Part shown: in pieces, positions 1-28,243 of the stretch
How positions within the stretch are numbered: position 1 is the first letter of the stretch
Layout: every line of letters starts with the position of its first letter
From: Enoplolaimus lenunculus
Lineage: Eukaryota; Nematoda; Enoplea; Enoplida; Thoracostomopsidae
Direction of reading: 5' to 3'
DNA length: 64,000 bases
Assembly (NCBI GenBank): GCA_030248215.1
Contig: JASANG010001784.1
Location: forward strand, 209,525 to 273,524
Notes under the pieces: generated by a model
The model's input: the letters and a program-made list of their open reading frames with translations, nothing else
Told to the model about the DNA's origin: nothing
Database searches by the model: none
Position numbers and translations under genes: made by a program

Positions 1-161
1 CAGTGTACAAGCCGCGGGTTTCCGTGGGCAGGGGCGGGCAACTTTGAGCTCAAGAATTACGGCTCTGGACGAGGATGGCGTTAAAGTTTCGCTCCATTCA
101 AACGGTTGTAGATTACTGTTCAGTACCAACAGTAAAGTAACCAATTTTGTTGTTTTTTCAG

Positions 162-16917
<16,756 letters not shown>

Positions 16918-17205
16918 ATTGCTTCTATATGATACTGAATTAACTTAGAATGAAAAATTGACAGATGTAAGCTCACCTCAGGCTACCAAATGTGTTCAAG
17001 GAACGCTGAAATATGGCAGAAAATCAGTTCTGTTGTATTATTTCAAAATGAAATTAAACTGGTATATTCTTAAAATAAGAAATTCAATTTTTTCGTATAG
17101 ATTTTCCTATGTCTGTATTAGCAGTGTCGAGTTGTGCTTAAAATTTGAACGCCAAAAATTACTTATAAAATTCTTGCTATGAGGAGATATTACACAAATT
17201 GAAAT

Positions 17206-17365
17206 TGCACTTTGGAATTTATTTCACATGTGTGAATAACCATGCAAGTTCACTGAATTTATTGCAGCCACTTTCTCATTGGCTGATGAAAAAATGCAAG
17301 ATCTGCGTGCAATTTGCAGCTGCAAGTTCTCGCAGCAAAACTTGCACTTGTGAATACGGCTTAAG
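17206..17365. mobile_element. F9 MITE, 3' of the ADAMTS-like gene
   Basis: CACATGTGTGAATAACCATG on the left; GCAGCTGCAAGTTCTCGCAG and CAAAACTTGCACTTGTGAAT on the right. Confidence 0.55.
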
Positions 17366-18050
17366 TTTAGGTAATTTCAAAATCTAATTTAGTTCTTAAG
17401 CCTAAAATGTATCCCACACCGAAACTTTGTTCGGCAGTTAAGTGTATTTATTTTGTTACTTTGTTTTTTTATATTTTGTGCGTTTTCTATATTGCCGTGT
17501 TGATTGCTCGTTATGCTTGCGTGTTATTTTGCATTTTTATGTTGTGTACAATTTGTTTACTATCACTGCCTTTAACATTTCCGTTGTCCGAGTTTACACT
17601 AATTTCAACCCAGCCATAGGGGAGACGCTGGTTCCTCACCCCCGAAGCGTGATTCACCTGTTAGTTGAAAAACAATTTTGACAACATTTTGATAACATTC
17701 ATAGACTTTCGTGGTTTAGCAAAGCTATATTTGCTTATCTGATTAAGTATTCAAAGTTTTAATTAAGAAATAAAGCCTAGGGTCCGCATTCTCAGCGGAG
17801 TATGTCACAAATGAAGCTTAGGGCTCACATTCTCAGCTGAGTGTAGCATCTATCAAAGTTTCATAATTTTTCACTTATCCACTGAAAACTTTATGAAATT
17901 GTACACATCTTTGTTGAACGTAACGTTTATCGTTGCAAGAAAAAACTTTAATAAAATATGCTTTGGTTTAGTTTGTTTGAAAACCTATCGCTAACTGGTA
18001 ATAGCTGTAATAGGACTAAAAAATTATAGATAGTGATTGGGCTCCTGAAA
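17366..18050. other. Intergenic, no gene
   Basis: T-rich stretch with hydrophobic chance ORFs (17407-17681). Bases 17780-17870 carry two CATTCTCAGC blocks resembling F2 ends. Confidence 0.4.
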
Positions 18051-18051
18051 C

Positions 18052-18170
18052 CTTACTTAAGTATCACTTGGTACTTAAGTATGTGCTAAGTAATTACTTA
18101 GCCATGTTGTCGTTTTTAAATGCGTACTTAAGTCAAGTAAATACTTAAGCCAATTTCAAAAACCCAGCCA
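18052..18170. repeat. Cluster of TACTTAAGTA palindromes
   Basis: Five or so copies of ACTTAAGTA-like words in 120 bases, resembling the ends of hAT-type elements. Boundaries unclear. Confidence 0.4.
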
Positions 18171-18367
18171 TGATCTTAAATTCTGAGGATTACGGAAGAG
18201 ACAGCAATTTTTAGCCCTCAAAACAGAACCATGCGGTGGTATTTAAAATATGCGTTAGTTTGTTGCAAAAAACTGTTTAGTTCTGATAATTTCTCTGCAT
18301 TAATTTCATTTGCAAAGCTGCTGTGATGTTTTTGTCTTATTTATTTGTTATGTTTCAAAAATTTGAT

Positions 18368-18452
18368 TTGTGGCAAAAAGCACCGAATTCGAATGTACTT
18401 GACGAATTGTGTGTGGCAAAAAGCACCGAATTCGAATGTACTTGACGATTGT
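18368..18452 (+). repeat. 46-bp direct duplication
   Basis: GGCAAAAAGCACCGAATTCG followed by AATGTACTTGACGA occurs twice in tandem. Confidence 0.85.
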
Positions 18453-18859
18453 GATGGAAAGATTAGTACACAATTCGTCAGGGGGAAAAACCGGTACATC
18501 CATGTTTCCACTTATAAAACCTCAAGTGTTCTTTTATTCGGACATTTTCGTTATTTTAAACCTACGTTCACCTCTAAAACCATTGAATTTTCTAAACCGT
18601 TGCGTATTTGAGCTTATAGTAACCTCCCGCTGATTATTCCACGCTTAAATTTGTAACATTGTAAAATTTATGACCGCCAAGCCAAGTAATAGGTTTTAAG
18701 TTTAAGCCTAAAACTTTTCTATTTATAAATGTACTCGAATAGTATCAATTAAACTTGGGCGTAAATTACAAGTATAAAAAATATTTAAAGATTCCATAAC
18801 GAATATCAAATGATGTTGATTACTCGTATTAATATGTAACATTTTTACAGTTTGCTTTT

Positions 18860-18960
18860 GTTAACGAACACAAACTCGTGAGCGAAGCGAACAAGAAGCC
18901 AAACGCCATTTTAAACACAATAACTTGATACAAAATTTTGGTTTTGATCCGTGTTGCAGT
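18860..18960 (-). repeat. F13 dispersed repeat
   Basis: CTCGTGAGCGAAGCGAACAA then AAGCCAAACGC and AAAATTTTGGTTTTGATCC. Confidence 0.5.
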
Positions 18961-19175
18961 GCAATGAATCTGGATGGCCGTACTTTGAACCATCCTTAAT
19001 CAGGTTATATCATGGCTTATATACCAATTCGAATATCTATGCAAATAGTGTATGATATGTGTGTATTTATGGGATAGAATATATGTGATAATTATTGTTT
19101 TGTTTCATTATTTATGATAATGTAACTTTCAAAAGCGTTCCGACAATCATTGCCTATCACTGATCATCCTAATCC

Positions 19176-19426
19176 TACACTGTAAATTCCAGTGAGTTAA
19201 TTTTAACTCAGAATGAGTTGAATCCACTCACGAGTCTGCGGTCTGAATTAGGTCTTTCAGAACTGAGAATTCTGAATTGAATTAACTCATTCTAACTTAA
19301 TTAATTTGCTAGGAATTAAACCAACTCAGAGCGAGTTAATGTTTGCTGTTTTTAACTTAGAAACGACCAGAAATGACTAATTCTCTCTCTGAGTTGATTA
19401 ATTAAGTCATCGGAATTTACAGTGTA
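19176..19426. mobile_element. F3 MITE with TA target duplication
   Basis: TA-CACTGTAAATTCCAGTGAG ... TCATCGGAATTTACAGTG-TA, about 250 bp. Confidence 0.8.
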
Positions 19427-19585
19427 AACCTAGTCATATAAACATAATGCATTATCCACTTTATCTTGTGTTCGCTGTGTAGAAATTTGCAACGCCAATT
19501 TCCAACTACAGTTTTCAAAAACTATAGTCGTTGGAAAATGGTAAATTCAAAATTGCCCATATAGTTAAATTGAGTTATTTTAAAA

Positions 19586-19742
19586 CCGTTAATTGTACAC
19601 AAACCCTTCGAAAACGGTGCTAGAATATCGGATTCATCTTAAAAAACCGTATGTGGAAATTTATTAAATATTTCAATTTTTTGCACTACGCTATTTTAAG
19701 ATGAAACCTATATTCTAGCGCCGTACGAACGATTTGTATACA
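19586..19742. mobile_element. Short inverted-repeat element
   Basis: Arms of about 48 bases: GTACACAAACCCTTCG and GGTGCTAGAATATCGGATTC against ACCTATATTCTAGCGCC and CGATTTGTATAC, about 80% inverse identical. Single copy in this window. Confidence 0.65.
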
Positions 19743-20017
19743 AATTTGTTCAAATTAACAGTATAGCTAATTTGAACTTTTCTAAGTCGTAGGTCAGGCG
19801 GTTGTCAACCACGCTGTACGTACGGAAATTGTTTGAACTCGTTTAAAGTTTCTCAGTTTCAGTGTTTCACCTGAATCTGACGGGACAACTCAAAATTTAC
19901 ATCAAATCAGCAAACGCTGCGATTTTTGACCGTGGGGCGACCAACCCAATGGCACAACGAAATCCCGGGTATCTCACAAAGAGCAGCCTCAGTTCGATCT
20001 CTATCTGGATGTGTTAA

Positions 20018-20182
20018 TTCGTCACCCGACAACTTGTCGCCCAACAATGTCCTAAGTCTGAGCATAATGGTAAGCTTAATCCTAACCCTCGTCCTAATGA
20101 TTGAATTATCGAGTCAACGAAATTTCGAACTACAAGTTGTCGGTCGAATAGTTGTCGGACGACGAATTGTCCTGTTGCCGTT
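20018..20182. repeat. F11 inverted repeat element
   Basis: Left ATTCGTCACCCGACAACTTG, right CAAGTTGTCGGTCGAATAG and GACGACGAATTGTC. Blocks are inverse to each other. Confidence 0.55.
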
Positions 20183-20425
20183 TTATTTGTAAACACTAAT
20201 TTTGTGATAGTAGTTGTAGTAATTAATAATAACGCAACGTTCATTTTTGCATTTAGGCCGAGGCTTAGGAATTGGCTCAAGGTTAAATCTTTTCCATAAT
20301 CAGGTCCATAAAATAGGTTAGAGAGTTTTCTAGTTTCGCTGGCCACGCCTAATACCCTCAGCAAATCCGGTTTGGTACAAATATTTCAGTATTCTATGAA
20401 TGCTTTAATATTTGACTGTTTTTAC

Positions 20426-20603
20426 GGCTTGTGTATACAACAGGGCCGGAATGTTTTCCGGGTGGGCGATGACAGAGTCAGTTTAAGCTTTAGACTAATT
20501 TTTTTGCTTAGGCTTAGGAATAGGCTCATTCATACGCTTAGGCTTAGGCTTAGGCTTAGAAATATGCTTATACTACTGTTTCGCCCTGTTCTATACACGG
20601 ACC
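20426..20603 (+). mobile_element. F1 MITE, subfamily B
   Basis: TGTATACAACAGGGCCGGAA on the left, CGCCCTGTTCTATACACGG on the right, with a run of TTAGGC in the core. Confidence 0.75.
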
Positions 20604-20708
20604 CTACTGTTCTGGCCCCTGGTTTTTTACATTGGCTAAATTTTGTAACAATGAATTTCACTTGCACAGTCCCGGCTAAAATATTCAGGCGTCGCTTATT
20701 GTAAAAAC

Positions 20709-20859
20709 GGCCAATGTATAGAACAGGGCCGGAACGAGTAGTGTAAGCATATACCTAAGCTTAAGCCTATGCCTATCCAAAAACATTAGTCTACAGCTTA
20801 AGCTTTACTCTATCACAGTCTCGCCGGAAAACATTCCGGCCCTGTTCTATACATGGGCC
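20709..20859 (-). mobile_element. F1 MITE, subfamily B
   Basis: GGCCAATGTATAGAACAGGG ... CCCTGTTCTATACATGGGCC, nearly perfect TIRs. It lies about 100 bases from another copy in the opposite orientation. Confidence 0.85.
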
Positions 20860-21059
20860 ACGTCACTCATAAACTTTATGTTATTTTGTTATCATAACAC
20901 TACTTATTAATGTTATATATTTTGTTTTACTTCAATTATATTTGTTATTGTAGTAAACGGTTTTACATAATATATATATTTTCGATCAAGGTTTATGTTA
21001 AAAAATTTCAACATTTATATTTTGAACCGGTATTCTAAAAATTCCAGCAGTACTATTTT

Positions 21060-21330
21060 ATCAGGGTGCAACCGGAGGTGAAAAATACCCGATCAGGAGG
21101 TAATAAAAAATTTGCCGGAGCCGGAGTTGAAACCGGAGGTGAAGAGAAATTATGTAGTTTTAAAATAATGTTTAATTTGCTAATGTTAACAAAATATCTG
21201 TAAGTTGATGTTAAATTTTTTGGTTTTACGCATATTTTTTACGAAATCTCGGCTTATAAAACAACCAGAGACAGTGGTCGGTTTTGTGCCGAAGCCTGAG
21301 CCAGAATCAGACTTCCGGTTGTACCCTGAT
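21060..21330. mobile_element. F12 element (GGGTGCAACCGGA ends)
   Basis: ATCAGGGTGCAACCGGAGG ... CTTCCGGTTGTACCCTGAT, inverted ends of about 18 bp. Subterminal GCCGGAGCCGGAG repeats. Confidence 0.7.
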
Positions 21331-21488
21331 ACTTATCAAACAGCTAGAGATAGAGTTTCATAAATTTTAAAACATCACTGTAGCGAGAACCTTGATGTAT
21401 TTTGAACCAATTACATTTTGCAGCAAATAACATTTTAGAACTGAAAATATGCCACTGCAAGCTTTGATCGTACTTAGCAAAAACTCAT

Positions 21489-21632
21489 GGCCATTGTTAC
21501 TTTAAGGGGCGTCTAGTTTTCGGGTGGGTCCATAAAAAAGTACGTTTAGATTCTAGATTATATTTTTTTGCTTAGGCTTAGGCTTAGGAATATGCTTAAT
21601 CTACTGTTAAGAACCTTAAAGTTACATTCGCT
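21489..21632 (+). mobile_element. F1 MITE, subfamily C
   Basis: GGCCATTGTTACTTTAAGGG ... CCTTAAAGTTACATTCGC, with three TTAGGC units. Confidence 0.7.
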
Positions 21633-21709
21633 AAACTCATTGTACGTTGTGCAAAAATCGGCAAACTAATAATATCGTTAAACGCTACGTACTTATTGCT
21701 TGAATAAAT

Positions 21710-22134
21710 GGCTAACGTTAATACTTTGAGAAGCGTAACAGTAGCATAAGTAAGCATATTCCTAACCACAAGCATAAGCCTAACTTTTAGTGCAAATATA
21801 ACCCTCTATCTGAGCCTAGCGCCCATATTCTCAAATGCATATAGCACCTATTACCAGTTAGTGATTGGTTTTCAACCTAACGAACTGCTGTAATTGCAGA
21901 GTACAAAATTTGTTCGGAAGTAGCGAAAATCGAAAGCAATAAATCTGTTGATTTTCAACGCTCAACTTTCGCAGTTTCGAAAGTTACAAGACCTATCACT
22001 AACTGATAATAAGTGCTGCTTACATTTGAGAATACGGGCTTAGGTGTAAGCCTACACCAAAAATAGTCTAAAGCTTAAGCTTACTCTATTGGAGTCCAGT
22101 GCAGAAATGGAATGCCCTCAAAGTAACTTGGTCC
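21710..22134 (-). mobile_element. F1 MITE, subfamily C, interrupted by an F2 MITE
   Basis: Left part AAGCGTAACAGTAGCATAAG with CCTAAC hexamers ends at about 21820. The right part resumes at about 22040 with AGTCTAAAGCTTAAGCTTAC and ends CCTCAAAGTAACTTGGTCC. Confidence 0.65.
21821..22039. mobile_element. F2 MITE nested in an F1 MITE
   Basis: GCCCATATTCTCAAATGC ... TTACATTTGAGAATACGGGC, with inner blocks of ACCTATCACTAACTGATA. Confidence 0.75.
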
Positions 22135-22411
22135 GAACAACAAATTAATCTAAAGCTTAAAAAGAAAAAACATTCAAAAACTTTATGCCTACGGTAAATG
22201 GACGGAAGAATCTGAGTATCGGATGTCGCAAATTTTCAAAGCATTCAGTTTAACATACACAATGACCCTGAGAATATTCAGTTGAACATTCAACCGTACT
22301 TTCAAGCAGAATTCAACGACGAGTTGAACGTAACTTACGCTGAACTTACTCATTTTATCAACAATTTGGAAATTGTTGCAAGAAAATCGTTTTTATAAGC
22401 TTCCCTTTTTG

Positions 22412-22612
22412 GGCCCATGTAAAGATCAGCGGCGTAACGTTTTTCTGTGGGACTACAAAAGAGTAGGCTAAGCTTTAGACTATGTTTTGCTTCGATTAGG
22501 ATTAGACTTAAGCTTAGGTTTAGGAATATGCTCAATCTTACGCTTAGGTTTAGGTTTAGGCTTAGGAATATGCTTATAATACTGTTCCGCCACCTGTTCT
22601 TTATATTGGTCC
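22412..22612 (+). mobile_element. F1 MITE, subfamily A, with 8-bp TSD
   Basis: CCTTTTTG on both sides. GGCCCATGTAAAGATCAGCG ... CTGTTCTTTATATTGGTCC. Core of TTAGGC/TTAGGT units. Confidence 0.82.
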
Positions 22613-22625
22613 TTTTTGAAAATTT

Positions 22626-22700
22626 ACGCCCATGAAAAAATTTTAACGGAACGTTTTATTCTGTGGAACTGAAATAGAGTAAGCTTAAGCTTTAATTCTA
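22626..22700 (+). repeat. F1 MITE 5' end fragment
   Basis: GCCCATGAAAAAATT then CGGAACG and GAGTAAGCTTAAGCTTTA, directly after the full copy. Confidence 0.45.
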
Positions 22701-23505
22701 AAATTGACAAACTCACAGAATAGCGTATTAACTTTAAATAAAAATACAAAAATTAAGACATATCTTGAAAAATATTCAAAATACGTGACTGAGAATTGCT
22801 AAATTAATAACCGATCAGTCATGTGAGTGCCCAGTGATGCGCAACATTGTCACGAACATTTAAAAGTTCACTGAAAATTGATCTATTAATCTTTTCTTCA
22901 CACTCTGAACACAGTTGCAAGTCGCTTGAATTTATCGCACAACAGTTTGATAACGTTTCACATACGTATTTTGTGCAACTTTCAAGCATTACGTTTTTTA
23001 CAATGTTATTTTTTAGAACGGAAGCGTGTGATTGTTATGTGAAAAGAATATTTGCATGCAGATTGTTGTACATTCGTTAACTTTTGCGCATTGTTGCAAA
23101 GCCGGATGTCTAACTGACAATATTTCTCAAAAAGGTAACTTGAAAAGTATTTTTCTACAAAACTTTGCAAATTATTGCTAAAATTTGCATATTTAACATA
23201 AAGTTTACTTACAGGCACATGTAAATATGGCATAAACCGATAAGAATTTGTAAATTTTTAAAACAGTAATTGCAAACTTTTTAGTTTAAATCTTTATTTT
23301 GCGATAATCAAACATAAGCACCATATTAATGCTAAGATGCATTGGACTTAGTATTTTTCAATATTGACCGCCGCGATAGGGCTTAAACATCGGACGTTTT
23401 CACTAATTTTATTTTATACACTTTCTGATGAACACGTCCAAACCGCACCCAATGGCTAACTTAAACTTATACAAAAATTCTTTCTGATGCGTAGCATAAA
23501 ATATC
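22701..23505. other. Intergenic, AT-rich
   Basis: Contains an F9 fragment at 22895-22945 (GTTGCAAGTCGCTTGAATTT). No coding support. Confidence 0.4.
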
Positions 23506-23705
23506 AGCCAATGTAAGGAACAGGGGTGGAACAGTATTATAAGCTTATTCCTAAGCCTAAGCCTTAGCCGAAGCGTAAGATAAGTTTATTCTTAAGTCTA
23601 AACCTAAGCCTAAGCCTAAGCCAAGCAAAAAATTAGTCTAAAGCTTGAGCTTATTCTATTCTAGTCCCACAGAAAAACGTTCCGCTCCTGATATTTACAA
23701 GGGCC
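23506..23705 (-). mobile_element. F1 MITE, subfamily A
   Basis: AGCCAATGTAAGGAACAGGG ... GTTCCGCTCCTGATATTTAC then AAGGGCC. The core is CCTAAG hexamers with a TAAGTTTATTCTTAAG spacer. Confidence 0.8.
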
Positions 23706-24343
23706 GAAATCTCAAACTAGCGAAGAAACGGAATCCTTACTCAGTCGTGAAATTCACTAAAAACTTGCCGATCCAATAGATATCGCTTAGATAATTCGAC
23801 GGTACCAATTTCATGGCTGCGAGGCCAACGATTAAACAGTTATAAGCCTTTTAACTTATAGTGCAAACACGACCAGGATTGGAGATTATAATATCATTCA
23901 CATGTTCGTAAAATATAAGCTTTGCCGGGTTTATTCGCTGAACAAATTTTGCACATGGTCGTGTACGTTCAATACAGTAAAAGGTGAAATTTCATAGCGA
24001 TATTAAATTAGAAGCAGGTGCCCTGCATCAAAAAATCAATAAACTCAACGCGTCGAGATTAATAAAATAAACCGTTTTTCAATAAATTCCTAAGGGGGTC
24101 CAAATTCCACACTCCCGTGTCTCAAACTTTTCCATCGGTTTTGCATAAATTACTAAACAGCCCACCGGCATTGTGAGTATATTAAAATGGTATTTTTTTG
24201 CGTATTTTACTCGCCTTCACAATTTTGAGTGTAAATAAAAGTAAAATTTTAGTAAACAATTTTAAAAATTTTATAGTACAAACTCATTCGTTCAAATTTT
24301 CCTAAAAACACACACCAGACTTTAATGGATCAAGTTTACAGGG
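23706..24343. other. 3' flank of the GPCR gene
   Basis: No repeat recognised. On the minus strand the first AATAAA I see is the inverse of TTTATT near 23935, about 400 bases past the stop; a tentative poly(A) signal. Confidence 0.3.
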
Positions 24344-26354
24344 TCAAACATCAGCACACTGGGTTCCGGTTAAAAGTGGGACTTGAACCAGTTCAGGCTC
24401 ACCAATGACACCGCTTTGCGCTTGACCACTGCCGCGTTTTGGGAATTTTCGTCTATCCGCCTGTCTGGAGCCTTCACTGGGGGGACTGGTTACCGTGGTG
24501 GTTGACGACGGTGAACTACAGAGTTGCGAAGACGCAACTGAATCGTGGACCGGTACAAAACAACCACCTGGGTCGCCCGGTGTATAAATTCTTTGGGTCG
24601 GATTTGATAGTTTTGAGTTCAAAATATAATTTGTTAAATTGTTTGCGTTTGATGAGCTTGCGGTTGTTGCGCATAAACACGAATTGCCTGCGGCACCGCC
24701 ACCGCCGTTGATTCGTGTCTCAAGTTGGACGCCATTGATAACGTCACCGACGTCGTCGATGACGTCAGTGTCGTCATCCATGGCGTCAACGATGACGCCA
24801 TCGTGAAGTACACAATAGTCAGGTTTGTTGTTATGTCTGGACGACGGCGATAACAGTCGTCTAGACATAACAGACGAACTGGACATTTGCCAAACAGGCG
24901 GAGTTTTTTCACGATGACGTCCGCCGCCATCAGTTTTCATCGCAACCGCGTGCGAATAGCATGGTGGCTTATCAGAAGACGGTACCGACCTTGGCATGAC
25001 GCCAACACCGCGATATACTTCAGAATCATTGGTGGCGGTGCCAACTTTCTTTAATTTCAAGGCGTTGTTGTGGTCGCTTTGACGTTTTCCGCCACTCGGA
25101 AGTGATGATAAATCAACTAAATCAAACGGACGCCCTGAATCGATGCTTATTTCGCAACGATCGGATAGAAATTTTTTGTGTGACTCAAAATTTGATGGCG
25201 AAGATGGCTGACTGTTGCCGTTGCGGTACGGATCATCGCTGAATTCAGTTTGTGACCCAATACCCATAAGCGAGCGCCGAGCGCGTTGTGGTGAAACGTA
25301 TTGTGGTTGCATACAGTATCCGTTACCTTTAACTCCTTGCCGTAAAGGTGGAATTATATCCGGTTGTCTGCCAATTTGAGGAAGACCTCGATCACCGGAT
25401 TTAGTATCGTTTGCTGGGTTTTCGTTCCATCCGATCCCCCTGTTGTCACCGCTATCCCCGCGTCCAGGCTCGAACCTGCGCGGAAGACTTGAATCACCGG
25501 TATGATTAGCACCACCCTCGTCACGGCAGCCATGGTCGTCATAGGTATGTTGTGCCTTTGGATAAATATCTGCAATCGCCGATTCATCGGTATCTTCTAT
25601 CATTTCTACCGGTTGATGCAGCCCCCCAGGGGCAGTCGCCATACAACAAAACCGTTTTAAAAACATTTCACGATAGACGCTGTCGAATCCGGTATAAATG
25701 ATAAAATTCAACGAAGAATTAATGGTCACCAGTAAATTGCTCATATCGGCCATATAATGGATAATAATTGGATTAACATCCACAAACGCTTCCAGGACAT
25801 TAATAATAACGCTTAATATGTTACAAACTAGAAATAGAATAATTACCATTATCATTGTTATCGTATCATCTTGTGACATTTGTGAACATTTTTCGTCTTG
25901 TGCCCACGTTGTACGAGATTCGTTTCGATGTAACTGCCGACCGTCGGAAATTCCTTGTTGTTGGCCGGTAACCTGGGTCCCGCCGTCCATAGCTAACATT
26001 TCGCCACCGTTTCCCAAACTGTCTGGATGATGCGTAGAAGTTTGATATTCCCTGTCAGTGTCTGAATGGCTGGGTAGCAGTGATGGCTCAAATTGCCTTA
26101 ATAACTGATCGTATTTTTCGTGGCCGATCATGTCTGAAGAATTACGATGGTTGTCAACGTCAATCCGCGTATTCTGACTGGACGCCGACCGCGGTCGATT
26201 ATGACCGTCGAGCGGTCTGATTGGTTGTTGCAGTAACGGTTGAGTTGGTGTCGCAGTTGCTAATTGGTCAGGTCGTTGACGAGTTGCATGTTGCGAACTG
26301 ATTGGTTGATTGCTGGTGTCGTCGAGCCATGGCGTTCGATAGTTGTTCTGCTTA

Positions 26355-26389
<35 letters not shown>

Positions 26390-27445
26390 TAGTTGCTGTT
26401 GCCAACTATACAAACATGGGTCAACGTCCGCTAAAGGCTTCGAATTGTAGTTATTTTTGTTTTGTTTCCGCTGAAATTGTTGTTGTTGTTGTTGTTGCTC
26501 TTGTAGTTTCTCCTGCGGTTGCTGTTGTTGTTGTGTTTGTTGCTCGTCACTTTTATCGCTAATTCTCATCGCTTGCTGTAAAAATAACGCAGTTTCAAGC
26601 TGAATGCGTTGTTGATGTGTTCGCCGTGACAGTCGACGTCTTTGACGCAGCTTAATCGTATGAACTCGTATTATAATAATTCCATTCAGTAGACAAAGTA
26701 GAAAAAATGGCAAAAAAGTTAACAAAATTGACGTTGCGTACACATTATACGCTTCGTTAATTATTTCAAGCAACGGCGTAGGACAAATTTCTTGCTGTAT
26801 TTCATACGGCGGGGTTGTCGCTACACAGCGAACAACAACAGTTGCCCAAAATTGTACTGCATTGTACGCAATTGATACAAATATTATAATTGCAATTACT
26901 CCGACTGCAGTACGTGGACGGCACCATTTTCGACTGCGAGCCGCTGAGCAACAAACGTGAACAAAACAATCTGTCGCTGCGGCAATCGTAAAATACACTG
27001 AACACGATTGGGCCATATTACCAAGAGTTAATACTGGTAGAGATTTCATGAATACGTCATTCAACATTGGTACATACGTTCGTGCCGAATCCATCCAAAT
27101 TAAAAATAAGCCAGTAAAAACGACAAAAAAATCAGACACTGCTAACGCAGCGAGGTATACGTTACCGGACGAATCAGACAGCGGTGGTCGTGAGAATAGC
27201 GCAAGATTGAACAGATTTGTGATCATTCCAAACGTCGCAACGATGGGAACGGTGATTATGATGACGAAAAAGTTGTACGGCGCGTAGCCGCTGTCGCCTG
27301 TATCATCGGATGACGTAATTTCGCCACAAGCACATACCGGAAGACCTAAGCTTACGGCAACTGATTTTGCAATGATGTCAGTATCGGATCCGGTTCCGTT
27401 AAGCAGAGCGATTGTTGTTGTTTGTGTTGTTGCTATAGTTGCCAT
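24344..27445 (-). CDS. FMRFamide-receptor-like class A GPCR, single exon, 1033 aa
   Basis: An uninterrupted minus-strand ORF. The ATG at 27445 is in good context (A at -3, G at +4). There are seven membrane segments: about residues 56-82, 95-118, 132-163, 179-205, 232-262, 528-555 and 562-587. The ASP of LAVSD (105) and NFIIY (580-584) in place of NPxxY match the FMRFamide/peptide receptor group, as do TINSSLNFIIY and SIAYNAVQFW. The usual D/ERY at the end of TM3 reads DCF (159-161). I see no Cys at the usual start of TM3. ICL3 is very long (about 263-527) and holds several poly-Gln runs. The C-tail of about 430 residues is low-complexity, Ser/Gly/Asp-rich. There is one NGT glycosylation site near the N-terminus (16). 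It is probably a plasma-membrane neuropeptide receptor; the ligand is unknown. Confidence 0.88.
26358..26538 (-). repeat. CAA/CAG trinucleotide repeats within the GPCR
   Basis: Two clusters of (TTG)n on the plus strand encode poly-Gln runs of up to about ten residues in ICL3. Confidence 0.85.
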
Positions 27446-27519
27446 TTACCCTGTATTAATTTTTTTCTATTATTGTTATTGTTATTATTTTAAGATAAAT
27501 TTAACTTTAATTCAATACT

Positions 27520-27790
27520 ATCCGTAGCTGTGACACATGTGCAACTCTCTTAAAATATACTGTATTTTGGCATATGTTTGGAAGGATTTTTTCAAGAAAG
27601 TCTGTACTTAAGGCTTGAAACTTGATTGACAATTGAGTATTCAATTCCAATACAAATTTTCGCCTGCGCGGGTCCAATAGCAAAACAACGAAAAAGTGAA
27701 CAACAATCTTCTATCTTCAGAATTTTTCACTTAGAAGTACAGAAGCAAATCTGTATATGGAAGGCAATCTGCTGGAACGCTGCCCCCAGT
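27520..27790 (+). repeat. F6 dispersed repeat, 5' of the GPCR
   Basis: CACATGTGCAACTCTCTTAA, GGCATATGTTTGGAAGGATT, GTCTGTACTTAAGG and CAATCTGCTGGAACGCTGCC recur in the same order at 33630-33922. Confidence 0.65.
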
Positions 27791-27796
27791 TTCTAA

Positions 27797-28060
27797 AGTG
27801 TGCAACTGTACGCATTCTATTACAAAGAATGTACCCAGCGAACGTTGTGTTTTTGGCCTACCCTCGTTATTTAGAGGTTAAGTTTACTGATGTTTTCATT
27901 TTCATACGTTGAAATATTCCAATTGTATAAACCACACGAATTCTGCGCTTAAAACGTCAACTACCCCCAGTAAATAAGGCGGAATCGGCCAAAAACGCAA
28001 CACCCAGCGATACATTTTGCAGTACAGAATATCAAACTAAGTTTCACATTCTTGTACACA
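27797..28060. mobile_element. F7 MITE
   Basis: GAATGTACCCAGCGAACG then GTTGTGTTTTTGGCC on the left; GGCCAAAAACGCAACACCC then GATACATTTTGC on the right. Confidence 0.65.
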
Positions 28061-28243
28061 GAGTAATCATCTACTTTTGATTTTACTAAGCTGAAACGGT
28101 AATTTGAGTACAGTTACGGATTTTTCAATTTAAAGCCAAAGTTTCAGAGTTTGGCTTCACTTAATCTTAAACTTGTTTCAAGTTTTTTATGTTTTAACGT
28201 CTTGCTAAGCCATTACAATAAAACGCGTAAAAAACCTTTTACA

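Noticed and set aside
1-161. Earlier ADAMTS-like exon at the window edge
   Set aside because: The frame is open, but no TSP1 start motif or donor with the right phase could be fixed; left unannotated.
17407-17681. Two overlapping hydrophobic ORFs
   Set aside because: T-rich intergenic sequence gives Leu/Phe/Ile runs by chance; no splice or domain support.
20014-20364. 116-codon minus ORF
   Set aside because: Runs through an F11 repeat and a worn TTAGGC patch.
26302-26562. Plus-strand ORF with poly-Val
   Set aside because: Shadow of the poly-Gln codons of the GPCR on the other strand.
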